Position numbers and translations under genes: made by a program. DNA of 51,123 bases from Temnopleurus reevesii (lineage: Eukaryota > Echinodermata > Echinoidea > Temnopleuroida > Temnopleuridae): contig BQKZ01000023.1 of NCBI GenBank assembly GCA_036244855.1, positions 235,245-286,367 of the forward strand, written 5' to 3'. Positions 12,264-23,592 of the stretch are shown piece by piece (position 1 is the stretch's first letter; every line of letters starts with the position of its first letter). Under the pieces are notes generated by a model. That model saw nothing but the letters and a program-made list of their open reading frames with translations. It was not told the DNA's origin and did not search any database.

Positions 12264-12756
12264 GTACGAGCAACACAGACCCAGGTGGTTGTCGGGGTGA
12301 ACGCAAAGACGACCGACAGTAGCTTGCCGCTTCTTATAAGTTACAATGTTACCAATAATTGAGAGAATATATACAGTTATTGTGATGATTTATTTTTGGA
12401 AACAAAACTGTCTATTCGTTGAGGAAAATGTAAATTAAACACTGCATCTGTCATTAAGTGTTGAAACTGAAATCATATAATTAAAGAAAAATTGAATAAA
12501 TAGTATTTATTTGTTTATTCATTTATTTATCAAAACAAAATTTAAACAGGATTACTAGATCAATTATATGCAAGGTAAAAATTTGGTTTCCATCTTGGTC
12601 CTGTATTTGTATTACAAATGATGTTGTTAGAAACAATATTTACACGATCGTTCAACCAGAGAAAGTTTGTAATTTTGTATTATAGAATGCTTTGTTAATG
12701 TGATTTGGTCAGGCCCAGCTCTAGATAATAGACACTTGATGTCTGTTCCTTCACTC

Positions 12757-13350
12757 TGATGATATGTCAGGCTTAGCTCTGTATTATGGCCCAGGGTCAT
12801 GCTTATGCATTCAACGGTTATATTAAGAAAAACAAATATTTCATTTTCAGGAGATTCCAAATCACAGGCTAGAGTTGCTCTGGTTGTATGTCAGGTGATA
12901 TGTCAGGCTTACCTCAAGATTAATTTCAAAGCCATGCCTCATTCAGACAGAGAGGCACTGTCACATATTTTCACTAATAATATTCTCAGCGTTTGTGGTG
13001 TAAATTCAATCGGTACTATGGTCCGTTCGCACACAAATATTCAGGGTAGACACTTGACTGAATTAATTCGTCCGTTTTTTCATGAAGTGACATGAGCCAA
13101 ATATTTGACTGAGGTTTTAAGGACAATTCACAACTGCTTTTGTGCTCATTTGGGGCCACAGTATACTTTGCACTCCATTATAAATGTTGCACCTCCAAAT
13201 GGGAAAGGGCCTTTATCAACAAAATATATATTCCTTATTATTTTAATGGAATAGGGTCTAGATCTCAGTCTATCTTGTCTTTTCCCCATGTTAGGCGATA
13301 TGTCAGACTTAACTTGGAATTGCTTTAGGGTCATGCCTCTAAATCTTCAG
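12757..13350. repeat. Three diverged copies of a short dispersed unit
   Basis: GATATGTCAGGCTTAGCTC (near 12760), GATATGTCAGGCTTACCTC (near 12897) and GATATGTCAGACTTAACTT (near 13289) are each followed within 40 bp by a TCATGC or CCATGC word. The short open frames here overlap these repeats and do not look coding. Confidence 0.4.
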
Positions 13351-14776
13351 AATGAATATATTTATAGACACAAATATGTTCTATCTTACAACAGACTGTA
13401 TTTTCCTATTTGCTTTCTTTAGGAATACTTCTCTTTTTTTGCTCCAGGAAATAATTTGTGAAATTTGTATAATGGGATGAATGTAATCTGTTCTATAAGA
13501 TTTATATGATCTGTTAATCAAATCAATGTTTGCTTCTATAAAGGGCAATTCTTTTTCCTTTTTTTTTTCTTTGATAGTTGAATAGAGTGAATGCCTTTTG
13601 TATATTCTTCAAGACAAATACATCAATTTTCTATTCTGACAATAGGCAAAATGATTATGACAAATTATTATGATTAGTTCACTGGATTGTGCTATTTTTC
13701 ATGTAGGATGCTTTTTGTCTTAAATTTTTTTGCTTTGAAATTATTGTTTCATTCCATTACAATAATCTGTCTTTCATTTAATGTCTTTTTAAGTGTAGAG
13801 AGAATATGACTGTTTGGTTTAATTGCTATGTCAGTGGATGAATACACGCTTTTAGACATATATTCATGCCTCATCTTCTAGAATGAATCAGAAGAGTTAT
13901 GTTCATGTTCCGGGAGACAGGGTCATTAAAACGACACTCCACTCTAAATAGAAAATGAACACTGGGTATGCTTTCATTTTAACGTTCTAAATCTCTCGGT
14001 TCAATGATCTTGTAATGAAGAAGTGGGTCGGGTTCAAGAGCTCCAAATACATTGTACAAAATAAGTAAATGAGTTTGATAGATAGGCTTAGGAAAGTCAC
14101 TTAAGAGAGCTTTGAGTGGAAAAGAAAGTGAGAAAATTATTATATATATCTATCACTAAACAGAGAGACAGAGAGACAAACAAACAGACAAAGAGCGATA
14201 GAGAAAGGGGGGATTGCGATGTGAATTTTTATTGTATGTAATGAATTGTAAAATAATATATGGAAATCTCTGTCAAAAGAAACTAAATACATGTATTTTA
14301 ATTTGTATAGCAATAAGGATGATATAAATATTAATTACTAGTAAAGAAAATATATGAATAAGGAATAAAGTATGATAATGGTTGGGGGTTGTATGATTGG
14401 TCAAGAATAAGTCCACCATTGATATTTTTTATATTTATCTAAGTCCTTTTGAAAATATAAGTGAATAAATTACTTATACTTGTATCCTATGGATCTCTCA
14501 TGGCTGCAAATTTTATGCAAGTTATAATTAGATAACATCCCAAATATAAGCAGAAAGAAACTGAATCTAATAAATATGGAAATCTAACATCGCATTACAA
14601 GGCTGAAAAGTGCAAAAACCCTCCGCCAGAAAGCTGTAATTCATTTAGGGGAACATCAAATTAAACACCCCTTTCTTGACATAAGTATTGGGTACTTCTA
14701 ATAATGATATGGGGATTATTGGCTGAGCATAGCTTGGTGACATGCTTCTGTCATGAAGGCATTTTGGATGTAACAG
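13351..14776. other. Intergenic, nothing recognised
   Basis: AT-rich, T-rich runs at 13550-13800, purine-rich patch at 14160-14210. No gene evidence. Confidence 0.55.
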
Positions 14777-14849
14777 CTTGAGAGGGGGTGGGAAGGGTAT
14801 TACACAGAAAATTGAAATGAGAAGGGGAGAGAGGGGTAGAGGAAAGAAA

Positions 14850-14887
<38 letters not shown>

Positions 14888-14923
14888 GATAGAGGGAGAG
14901 AGAGATAGGGTAGAGAGAGGAGA

Positions 14924-14970
<47 letters not shown>

Positions 14971-15005
14971 GAGATGAGGAGCGGAAGGAGGAGCAAGGGA
15001 TGAGT
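14777..15005. repeat. (GA)n microsatellite in a purine-rich tract
   Basis: Two uninterrupted GA runs (about 14851-14882 and 14930-14965) within 230 bp of almost pure purine on the plus strand. Frames across it on both strands are low-complexity (Arg/Glu or Ser/Leu) artefacts. Confidence 0.95.
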
Positions 15006-15557
15006 TACTTGGTGAGAGGAGAGAATAAGTAGATTGCAATCAGAGAGAAATAAATAAATGAAGAGATAAATGAATAAATGAATAAATAGAGTTACAAGTG
15101 AATAGAAAGAGAGAGGCAGAATGGTTGTTTTTAGAGTGACACAAAAAAAAATGTATGGAGTAATTGAGAATAGAGAATTGAATGGATCATGCGGGAGGCA
15201 GCGGATTGAGAAAGAAAAAGGGAGGAGATGGAGTAAACTATGATAAAGAAAAGTACAAAGGACAGCTACAATGAAGGATCAGGAGATCTTTTAAAAGACT
15301 TGAAGGAATAATTCAGAATTGATGAAAGCTTATTTTAAGTGATGCAGAAACTTTATTGAAGATATCAGTAGTTAGATAGATAGAAAATTCTCATAATTGT
15401 TCAGAGAAAAGTAATGCACCTACCAATGATTATTATGAGTCATTCCTGAATGCGTATAGCTTTAAATTTGATATTCAATCTTGTATTCAATAGCTATTAA
15501 ACCAAATTGTAAATAAAAAGAGCAGACTTGTGCAACATGCATATGGGTGTCTGCTTT

Positions 15558-16415
15558 GGCAAGGTAATTGAACCAGCTAGTAAAGTAACATGTGTAATTG
15601 TTCATTACGCCTGCTTGGTACGTTCTGATGTAATTAGTTAGAGCATAAATGGATTTAGTGCACTATGTAGCAGGCAGAGGGTGATGGGTGTAGCACTCAA
15701 CATATATCACACCTGATATCAATTCAATGAGGGATTCATAGCCATCTATCAACTTTCAAACCAAAAAAAGCATACAGGTGTTTTGGTTCTGACTTTTGAT
15801 TTTTCAACAGAGATTTTTGGTTTGAGTCCTACCAATGGCATGAGTTTCCCCAAATTCATCCAGATTGAGCTGCACTCTACCCGGGTAAGGTAAATTGGTT
15901 CGGCAGGAAGAAATTCCAGAGGATGTGAGGCTCCATAGTAGCTGCTTGCTAAAACTACATGACAATACATGTTGCCAGCTTTTGCAAGGTAATTGAACCA
16001 GCTAGCAAAGTAACATGTGTAATTGTTCATTACGCCTGCTTGGTACGTTCTGATGGTATTAATCGGAGCATAAATGGATTTAGTGCCCTATGTAGCGTGC
16101 AGAGTGCGAAAGGTGTAGCACTCAACATATATCACACCTGATATCAATGCAACCACAGACCTACTCCTAGATCTATGATGCAACGAACGATTCATAGCCT
16201 TCATTAGGCTTTTAAGCCAAGAAAAGCATAGTGGTGTTTGGTTCTGACTGTGGATTTTAACCATAGGTTTGTGGTTCCATTCCTTCCCATGACGTTACTT
16301 TCCCACAGAAAAAAATTTATCCACATTGAGCTGCACTCGACCCAGGTGAGATAAATGGATACGGCAGGAAGAAATTCCTTAGGATGTGAGGCTCTGTAGT
16401 AGCTGCCTGCTAAAG
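15558..16415 (+). repeat. Two tandem copies of a ~430-bp unit containing a decayed tRNA-derived SINE
   Basis: Units 15558-15982 and 15983-16415 both start GCAAGGTAATTGAACCAGCT and end with TAGTAGCTGC-TGCTAAA. The second half of each (15733-15952, 16190-16410) has a tRNA-like head with a B-box-like GGTTTGAGTCC in the first copy, then a body with GAGCTGCACTC-ACCC-GGT and GGCAGGAAGAAATTCC. That body matches what I remember of abundant echinoid SINEs. Both copies are degenerate. Confidence 0.7.
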
Positions 16416-16439
16416 CTAAAGAATTGTTTGATGCTGTAA

Positions 16440-16820
16440 TTTCCTGATGCCATTTATGGTAATGAACGATAAGGAATAAGGGATCTAGTTTAATATGAAG
16501 CTAACCTAGTAAATAATATTGAAAACTTTCGAACAATGATCACTGGTAAGATACAAGTAGCCACCATGCACTCTGCAGAGGGATCTAGGGTAGTTTGTAT
16601 CAATATTTCCCTGGCTTTAGTCCAGCCCACATTACATTTCAAGAAATTAATATTTCTGCCAGGTACACATTTTCCTCACCTGGGTTGAGTGCAGCACAAT
16701 GTGGAGAATTTATTGCGGAAGGAAACATATACCATGTTTCGACTTTTAACCCTCTGGTTGAAAGCTAAGAATCACAACCACTATACACTGTACCACAATG
16801 CTTCCATTTATCAGGTGTCT
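16440..16820 (-). mobile_element. Decayed tRNA-derived SINE, minus strand
   Basis: Reversed, it reads GGTTGTGATTCT, TTTCAACCAGAGGGT, then CACATTGTGCTGCACTCAAC and CCAGGTGAGG, ACCTGGCAG and a degenerate 3' part. Order and motifs match the SINE body at 16190-16410. The B box is lost. Confidence 0.6.
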
Positions 16821-17164
16821 CCGAGCAGGACTGGCTTTAAAAATCACCGTCCAATTCTATTTCTTTCATCAAATCACCCAAGAACTATTCCAAGGAACCT
16901 TTCGAATGAATATAAATTGTTGAAAATCTATATCCAGGGTCTCTTTTGCACATTACTATGATTCATGTAGTCATTTCATTGTGATGCATGGCGACCTTTT
17001 GTCAGTGAAAGTCTCTTACATCATTTCACCAAAGATCACATCTTATTTCTACCATCAACCATTTAGGCTTGCTGCAGATCACCAATCCGTCATGATTTTC
17101 TACTTGCCAATGACATTTCAGTGATAGTTTAGTTGGAAAAACTGCAGATAGCAATCTGGGTAGA

Positions 17165-17530
17165 GTTATTATTATTATTATTATTATTATTTATTTGGCA
17201 ATTCGAAACAGTTACAATGAAATCAAGAATACAAGATATACAAGGATATAAAGAATTAGACATTAAATAAACAATGAAAACAGTTACAATGAAATCAAGA
17301 ATACAAGATATACAAGGATATAAAGAATTAGACATGAAAGACACAATGAAAACAGTTACAATGAAATCAAGAATACAAGATATACAAGGATAGACATGAA
17401 AGAAACAATGAAGACCTGCATTTGAGTCAAGGGGGATGCCAGGGCGTGGAAAAGGAGAACTTAATCTCCATAACCAGCAGGTTTTCCATCCCACACCCAT
17501 CAACCCAAATGCAGGTAAGACATACAACAA
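17165..17530. repeat. (ATT)n, a three-copy 72-bp minisatellite and an inverted-repeat tail
   Basis: (ATT)n at about 17165-17193 is followed by three units starting ACAGTTACAATGAAATCAAG (near 17209, 17281, 17353); the third is 9 bp shorter. Next, 17415-17516 is bounded by CCTGCATTTG and CAAATGCAGG. A minus-strand frame crosses it (133 codons) but only reads the repeat (CILDFIVTVF three times), so it is not called a gene. Confidence 0.75.
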
Positions 17531-18479
17531 ACAAAATACATAAAGAGAATAAGTAAAAACAGAGCAAATTTCGGAGCTACACCCAGTGCGCTACACGTCA
17601 AATATGTTGCATTGTATAATTTAAATATATACAAATGCAGTATCGATACCTTGGTATCAGTATTGGTTATAAATCCTGATCATTTATCATCATTGGTGAT
17701 TATTGATACATATTCTTCATTTAAATGAAACCTAATATTTCTCAAATGCAAAAAGAGACTAGTTTTAATGAAATGAAATGAGGGAGAACCAAAAACAGAT
17801 ATGATATCATGTTCATATCATATTTTACCTAGCATTATTATTTATAAGTGATATGATTTAAGATGACAGTTTCCTCTCATAAATCATTTTTGTGATACAT
17901 AAGATTAGAGTACCAGATGCTTAAAGGTATGGTGAAATGATTACAAATTAGTTTTGGTTAAGAATGTTAGAAACATTGTAGTTGGTTATATGAAATTCTA
18001 TGGTTTTTTTTTATCCCTCAGATTTTCTCTGTGCTCTGAATTTCAGGCTATGTTTTGTTTTTTATATCATTTTTCTGTCTGCATGTTGCCATGCCTTCCT
18101 CTTTTTCCTTCTCTAAATCATATTTTAATCATTTATATGACTGAGTTATCGATAATCTGTGTATCAGTTTCACTTTTGAATTGATGTCTTACTTTTTCTG
18201 TCTTGTCAAAGCCTAATCTTGATCACTATTTACCATTTTGTATTTTTATCCCCAAAAGATTATCCTGACTAGTTCTTCTTTCCACTTGCTTTATTATTTT
18301 AAAATATTTTTGCGGAAATATTACTGTTTGTAGTTGTATTTGTTATGTGAATATTGTATTTCCTATTTCTTCAAAATGCTTAATAAATAAAACATCACTA
18401 AATGAATATATTTCTCTTTCATGATATATGTATCTAGAATCTATTCATTCAAAATAAAATCTTTTTGTGCCTCACACAG

Positions 18480-18612
18480 ACCAGGGAGATCTCATGAGTT
18501 CTCTGCTTAGACAAATCATGCAGCAGTCTAGTGAAATTCTATCATTTAATTCAGGAAGCTATTTTCTTGTGTCATGCTTAGCTTCATCCCATATGGTGCT
18601 GCCAATTTGGTA
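18480..18612 (+). other. Weak candidate internal exon
   Basis: A good acceptor (ctttttgtgcctcacacag, ending 18479) precedes 44 open codons containing GDLMSSLLRQIMQQSSEILS, an amphipathic-looking stretch, and a possible donor TTTG|gtaacc. No partner exon was found on either side, so this may be chance. Confidence 0.15.
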
Positions 18613-21162
18613 ACCCATAGGAAGAGAGGATCAGTTGACTTTAGGATGATTGCCATGGCAAAATTCTAAATATTTAATCAATTTGTGAATGTCATTCAAG
18701 TCTTTCACTCTTTTTATTTATTATTCATCTTTAGAAGTTTTCCTATTATGAAATTTAAAAAAGGATATTTTGAAGGAGTTTGGGCGAAGTCACATTATAA
18801 TGTATTTACTTATTAAATCATATATTTTCCCCTAAAAATATATTAATGAGTGAGTTTTCCAGCAGAACAATGGTTTGAAAATATTCTTTGTTGGTGATCT
18901 CAATCATTCTGCCCCTTTCCCTAAAAAAACTGTAGAAAAATTGTAATCAAGTATATGGAACTTTGGTAGTTTTAATCAACACAAGGCAATGGAAATATAG
19001 CTGGTTTAATTCAAATTTTCTCTACAAATGAATTGTCAGGGTTTTTTGGGGGGATGTGCCTGTTATTGATATAAGCTATCATATTGTGAATAAACAGAAA
19101 TAATTTCATTACACTGTATTTCATAAAACGGATGGAAGATTAGTCTCAGCAAAAACAAAATCCTGGTTTATTCAAATGCGTTTCCAGGAAAAACAGCTTT
19201 GCTAGTGATTTGTATCTTTCTCATCCATAAGTAACATTGCCAATATTTAATACAATTCTGGAATGGTTCCATCTCAGTAGCTATATTTGTGCTGATAGCC
19301 TCTCCAATAAGGATGGAATACAACCTTTTTTTGGTATCTTCTTTCATATCTTTTCCATATCTTTTTCCTATCTTCATCATAAGGATGTTTTATGTTTTGG
19401 TGTGTGGCATCACAGTCGTGGTAACTTTTTTTCAGAATGAATAATCAAATTTTCTTCATTCTAAAATATTAACCAATTTGTGGTCAGACTAACGGTATTT
19501 CCTTGCTGTTTTTAGCAGAGTTGGTTGCTTCAGTATGGATGGGGATAAACTATTTTTCAGGGATGAAGTAATCCCTCAGTTTAAGTGGTTTAGACTTTGT
19601 AGAGCTCTTGATATCAGATTTAGCTTTCTGGACATTCAAATCAAGGAAAATCTATTGGCAAGCTACCCATTATTGTAAAAAAAGGGTCAAGCAATGAACT
19701 TAAAAATGTTAAATAGTCTCTTCAAATGCCTAAGATTATTGAAATGTCTGAGAGTATTCATACCAGTGGACAAAATAAAATCAAACAAAATTATTTCTAT
19801 TATTCTGCTCAAATCACATCCACACACACACACACACACACACACGCACATGTACATGCACACACACTGATGTACTAAAAAGGAAATCTAGTTGATGAGG
19901 AAGAAAATATGAAATTTTGAAGATTGGTTCTATTTCCCCATGAAATGGGGGTCATGTATAAAATTTAATTTGTCACTGACAGTGATAATAAACACCAGTC
20001 TGCACAGATTTTGATGTTCGGTCAGTGGTCATATATTAGTCTATATTAAAGACTCTAGCTAAGGTTTTCCAATTGTTGGGAACAAGATCATCACTTTCAT
20101 TTTCATTATCATTGTTATGTTCTGATGATTATTAGAAGAAATGTTCATGAAGGGGTAATTTATTTAGTCCAACATAATTCATTCTATTATATAAGATCTA
20201 TGCCATACTTTATTGGTAATAATGATAAATGAGGAAAGTTTTGCCCTAGGGAATTCAAATTTCTCCCATTGCCAGAGTCAAGGCATTACCACTTCCCCTC
20301 CACTTTGAAATCCAATATTTCAGCATACATTAATTACAACTAATTTAATGATTTTCAGACATTTTAACATATAAGTGAGTTGACATATTTCACATTTTGA
20401 AAGATCATTTACGTAAGTCTTTGGGCATTATATGAGATTATTTTTTTCGTCAATTTGTGTGAAATTAGCTGGAATAAAGCCCCATTAAATTTATAGCTGA
20501 TGCAGTTAAAGCTTGCAAATAGTGTATGCATATACCCACTCTAACTGAGTCTGGAATGGTAGCCTAATGCAATTGCCTGACCTATAATTGAGATGACATA
20601 ATTCATCACAATCTTTAATATGCTCTACATGACAAGTGATATGATGGACAAGTCACCCTCTCAGCCCATCTGGCCATCTCAAAGCTATGGCCTTTCTTTG
20701 TCTGCTGGTGCTGACCCTTGGCATTGGACATTGGGTCTTTTTAAAAGGTTATGGATGTTTGGGTAGTAGTTCCATGTTTATATCAATAAAAGTTTAATGT
20801 GTGTTGTTATAAGAAGAGACCAGGGTTATACCTGCAGTCAAACAGCTTTTTTAGAAAGACCACCTGTATATATTGGTCACCTGCTTTTATGTTATATGAA
20901 TATGGAAATGATCTGTTTGAGAATGCAGTATATGCAGGTGTTCCCTTTTCTCCATAAATACGCACAGGCTTGGAAAATTTTTTGCAAAAATTACACACAA
21001 AAAATCCAAGAAATAAGAATGAATTCATAGTCTACACAGTCACATAAAAATGATATTTTTTAATCCAAATTAAACATGAACAGTGGACTCATATTTCAAT
21101 ATTACGGTCACAATTTAACAATTTAACACAGCGATTATTTTGATATTTTAAAGGTTGTCCCA
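18613..21162. other. Intergenic, only the CA microsatellite
   Basis: Frames of 67-77 codons overlap on both strands without domain content. Confidence 0.5.
19819..19868. repeat. (CA)n microsatellite
   Basis: About 12 perfect CA units followed by imperfect CGCACATGTACATGCACACA. Confidence 0.9.
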
Positions 21163-22672
21163 TTTTTCAATTATTTCAATGTTAATTTGAGAGCTGGTCC
21201 TTTAAGAAAAGCATGTTGCTGCTTCCCAATATCTTCTTGGTCATGTTCATGGTCAGTAGAAGCCGGAGGTGTCATTTTATCTTGGTTCCGAATTACCCTA
21301 TGTATTGGGCCACAGGTGTAAGCACTCTGGCCAAAATAAAGATCATATCAAGAGAAATTTGTAATTTTTCAATTATTTCACTATTTCCCTGTATACAGGA
21401 TACTCTATCTAAAATATATCTTAAATTACAAATTGTACATTCATCATATACAATATAAATTAATTCATTTGCACAGAAATAACAAAAATGTGGCAAACAA
21501 CAAAAATGAAAATACTAGGATGAATAAGAATTTTGACATCACAATTAATTTGATGGTGCAAAGTTGTTTCATTTGTTAATTATTTCAATGTTAAGATAGA
21601 GCAACTGGCCCTTTAAGAAAAGCATGTTGCTGCTTTTCAATATCTTAGGTCATGTTCATGGTCAGTAGAAGCTGGAGGTGTCGTTTTATCCTAGCATGGA
21701 CCTAGGAGAAGCTAGCGAGCTCCAAATTCCCCTACGCACTGGGCCACAGGTGTAAGCACTCAGGGCTAATTAATTAAAGATAACATCCAGATAAATTTAT
21801 AAATTCTCAATGATTTCAATGTTTCCTGGTCTACAGGGTACTCTATTCTTTCAAAATGATTTTAAAAATACAAATACATATATCATACACATGGACAATT
21901 CATTTTGCACAGAGACAGTAGAAAGTTACAAACAACAAAAAACAAAAGAAAACAGAAACATATGTAAATGAATGAGAACTTTAGCATCACAATTCTTTTA
22001 ATGCTAAACAATTGTAATCTTTCAATTATTTCAATATAAAAATAAGAGTAACTGGCCCTTTAAGAAAAGCATGTTGCTGCTTCCCAATATCTTAGGTCAT
22101 GTTCATGGTCAGTAGAAGCCGGAGGTGTCGTTTTATCCTAGCATGGACCTAGGAGAAGCTAGCGAGCTCCAAATTCCCCTACGCACTGGGCCACAGGTGT
22201 AAGCACTCAGGCCTAATTAATAAAAGAAAACATCCAGATAAATTTATAATTTCTCAATTATTTCAATATTTCCTAGTCTACAGGGTACTCTATTTGAAAT
22301 AGATTTGAAAATACCAATATATATATCATACACATGGACAATTCATTTTGCACAGAGACGGTAGAAAGTTACAAACAACAAAAAAACAAAAGAAAACAGA
22401 AACATATGTAAATGAATGAGAACTGTAGCATCACAATTCTTTTAATACTAAACAGTTCTTATTTTTCAATTATTTCAATATTAAAGAAAAAGCAACTGGT
22501 CGTTTAAGAAAAGCATGTTGCTGCTTCCCCATATCTTAGGTCATGTTCATGGTCAGTAGAAGCGGGAGGTGTCATTTTAACTTGGGTATCTAGCTAGCTC
22601 GCTCCAAATTCCCCTACGCACTGGGCCACAGGTGTAAGCACTCAGGCCTAATTAATTAAAGATGGCATCTCG
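21163..22672. repeat. Four-copy tandem array of ~411-447 bp units
   Basis: The anchor TTTAAGAAAAGCATGTTGCT occurs near 21201, 21612, 22059 and 22505. Each unit has TCAATTATTTCAAT, the anchor, GTTCATGGTCAGTAGAAG, GGAGGTGTC[AG]TTTTA, CCACAGGTGTAAGCACT and, in the complete units, an A-rich 3' part with CACATGGACAATTCATTTTG. Units 2 and 3 are most alike; unit 1 is most diverged and unit 4 is truncated. No frame is conserved. Confidence 0.9.
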
Positions 22673-23110
22673 AGAAATGACAGAATGTTTATGTCACCCC
22701 CAAATAGATGGATTCTATGGAATTTAATCAAATTGTGTCATATTTTATTGTAGCCATATCGTATACCTCACTATTCCTTTGAAAGGTGTCAAACTGAAGA
22801 GTTGATTTTTATCGAGAATATTGATTGATGTTTTGACAGATACAATATATATGTAGCATAAAAATGTGTGGCAGCCCATGATAACTGAAATTCCTGTAGT
22901 TAATAGCACCCAAAAATATGTATTATATAAAGTATAAAAAAAATGGAATATATTTATAAATATTGACATTACACAATGTAAAGTCACATCAGTTCATGTG
23001 CGATACAATTAATTATAGGATTTTGAGGAGAATGCTGTATCAAAATGTTGAAAAATATGTTATTGTAATGAATTCAACCATTGATAGTTGTTTCTTTGAT
23101 ATCAGGTAAC

Positions 23111-23186
23111 TCATGCGTGCATTTTTACAAATTGCAGCTACATGGGTCTACGCATGTAGCTGCAATTTGTAAAAATGCATGCATGC
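23111..23186. repeat. Hairpin: 34-bp stem, 8-nt loop
   Basis: The left arm 23111-23144 and right arm 23153-23186 are reverse complements with two mismatches near the base; the apical 28 bp (GCATTTTTACAAATTGCAGC onward) are perfect. The size is like a pre-miRNA, but the stem is more perfect than usual for animals. It may equally be a tiny foldback element. Confidence 0.75.
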
Positions 23187-23410
23187 ATATTCTAATAGCA
23201 AGACTTTACCTTCTCATAATACATTTAATTTTCATTGCAGAAAACATTTAAGTTTGGCATGTGCATTTCAACACAGCGATATATGATGACATTGGACTAT
23301 GGGCTGAACTTTTGAAGAGAGCAGAGAAGAGTTGGAATACCCATTGCTGCATTTAACAATGCCTGTGTCCAGACAATGCAGGGTCAATAGATGTTCGCTG
23401 CAGAGGAGTC

Positions 23411-23592
23411 TAGGGGGGTGTTGCTCAAAATCAACTGCAAATCAACTGCAGCTTTACAAAGTGTAACAAGCATTTTCATTTGTGCACGGTGCGCGCATTT
23501 AACAAGATGCGCATGAAACAATAAATTTGATTGGCATATTCCGATCGACTCGAACTTGCGATCAATTGCAACCTTTGAGCAACACCCCCTAA
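23411..23592. mobile_element. MITE with GGGGTGTTGCTCAAA ends
   Basis: Left end GGGGGGTGTTGCTCAAA and right end TTTGAGCAACACCCC, with less perfect subterminal CAACTGCAAATC / GATCAATTGCAA. CTA flanks both sides, a possible 3-bp target duplication. A minus-strand open frame of 89 codons spans it and is a by-product. Confidence 0.65.

Noticed and set aside
17129..17530. 133-codon minus-strand frame with a threefold CILDFIVTVF repeat
   Set aside because: It reads through a 72-bp non-coding minisatellite (72 is divisible by three) and ends in an Asn run from (ATT)n.
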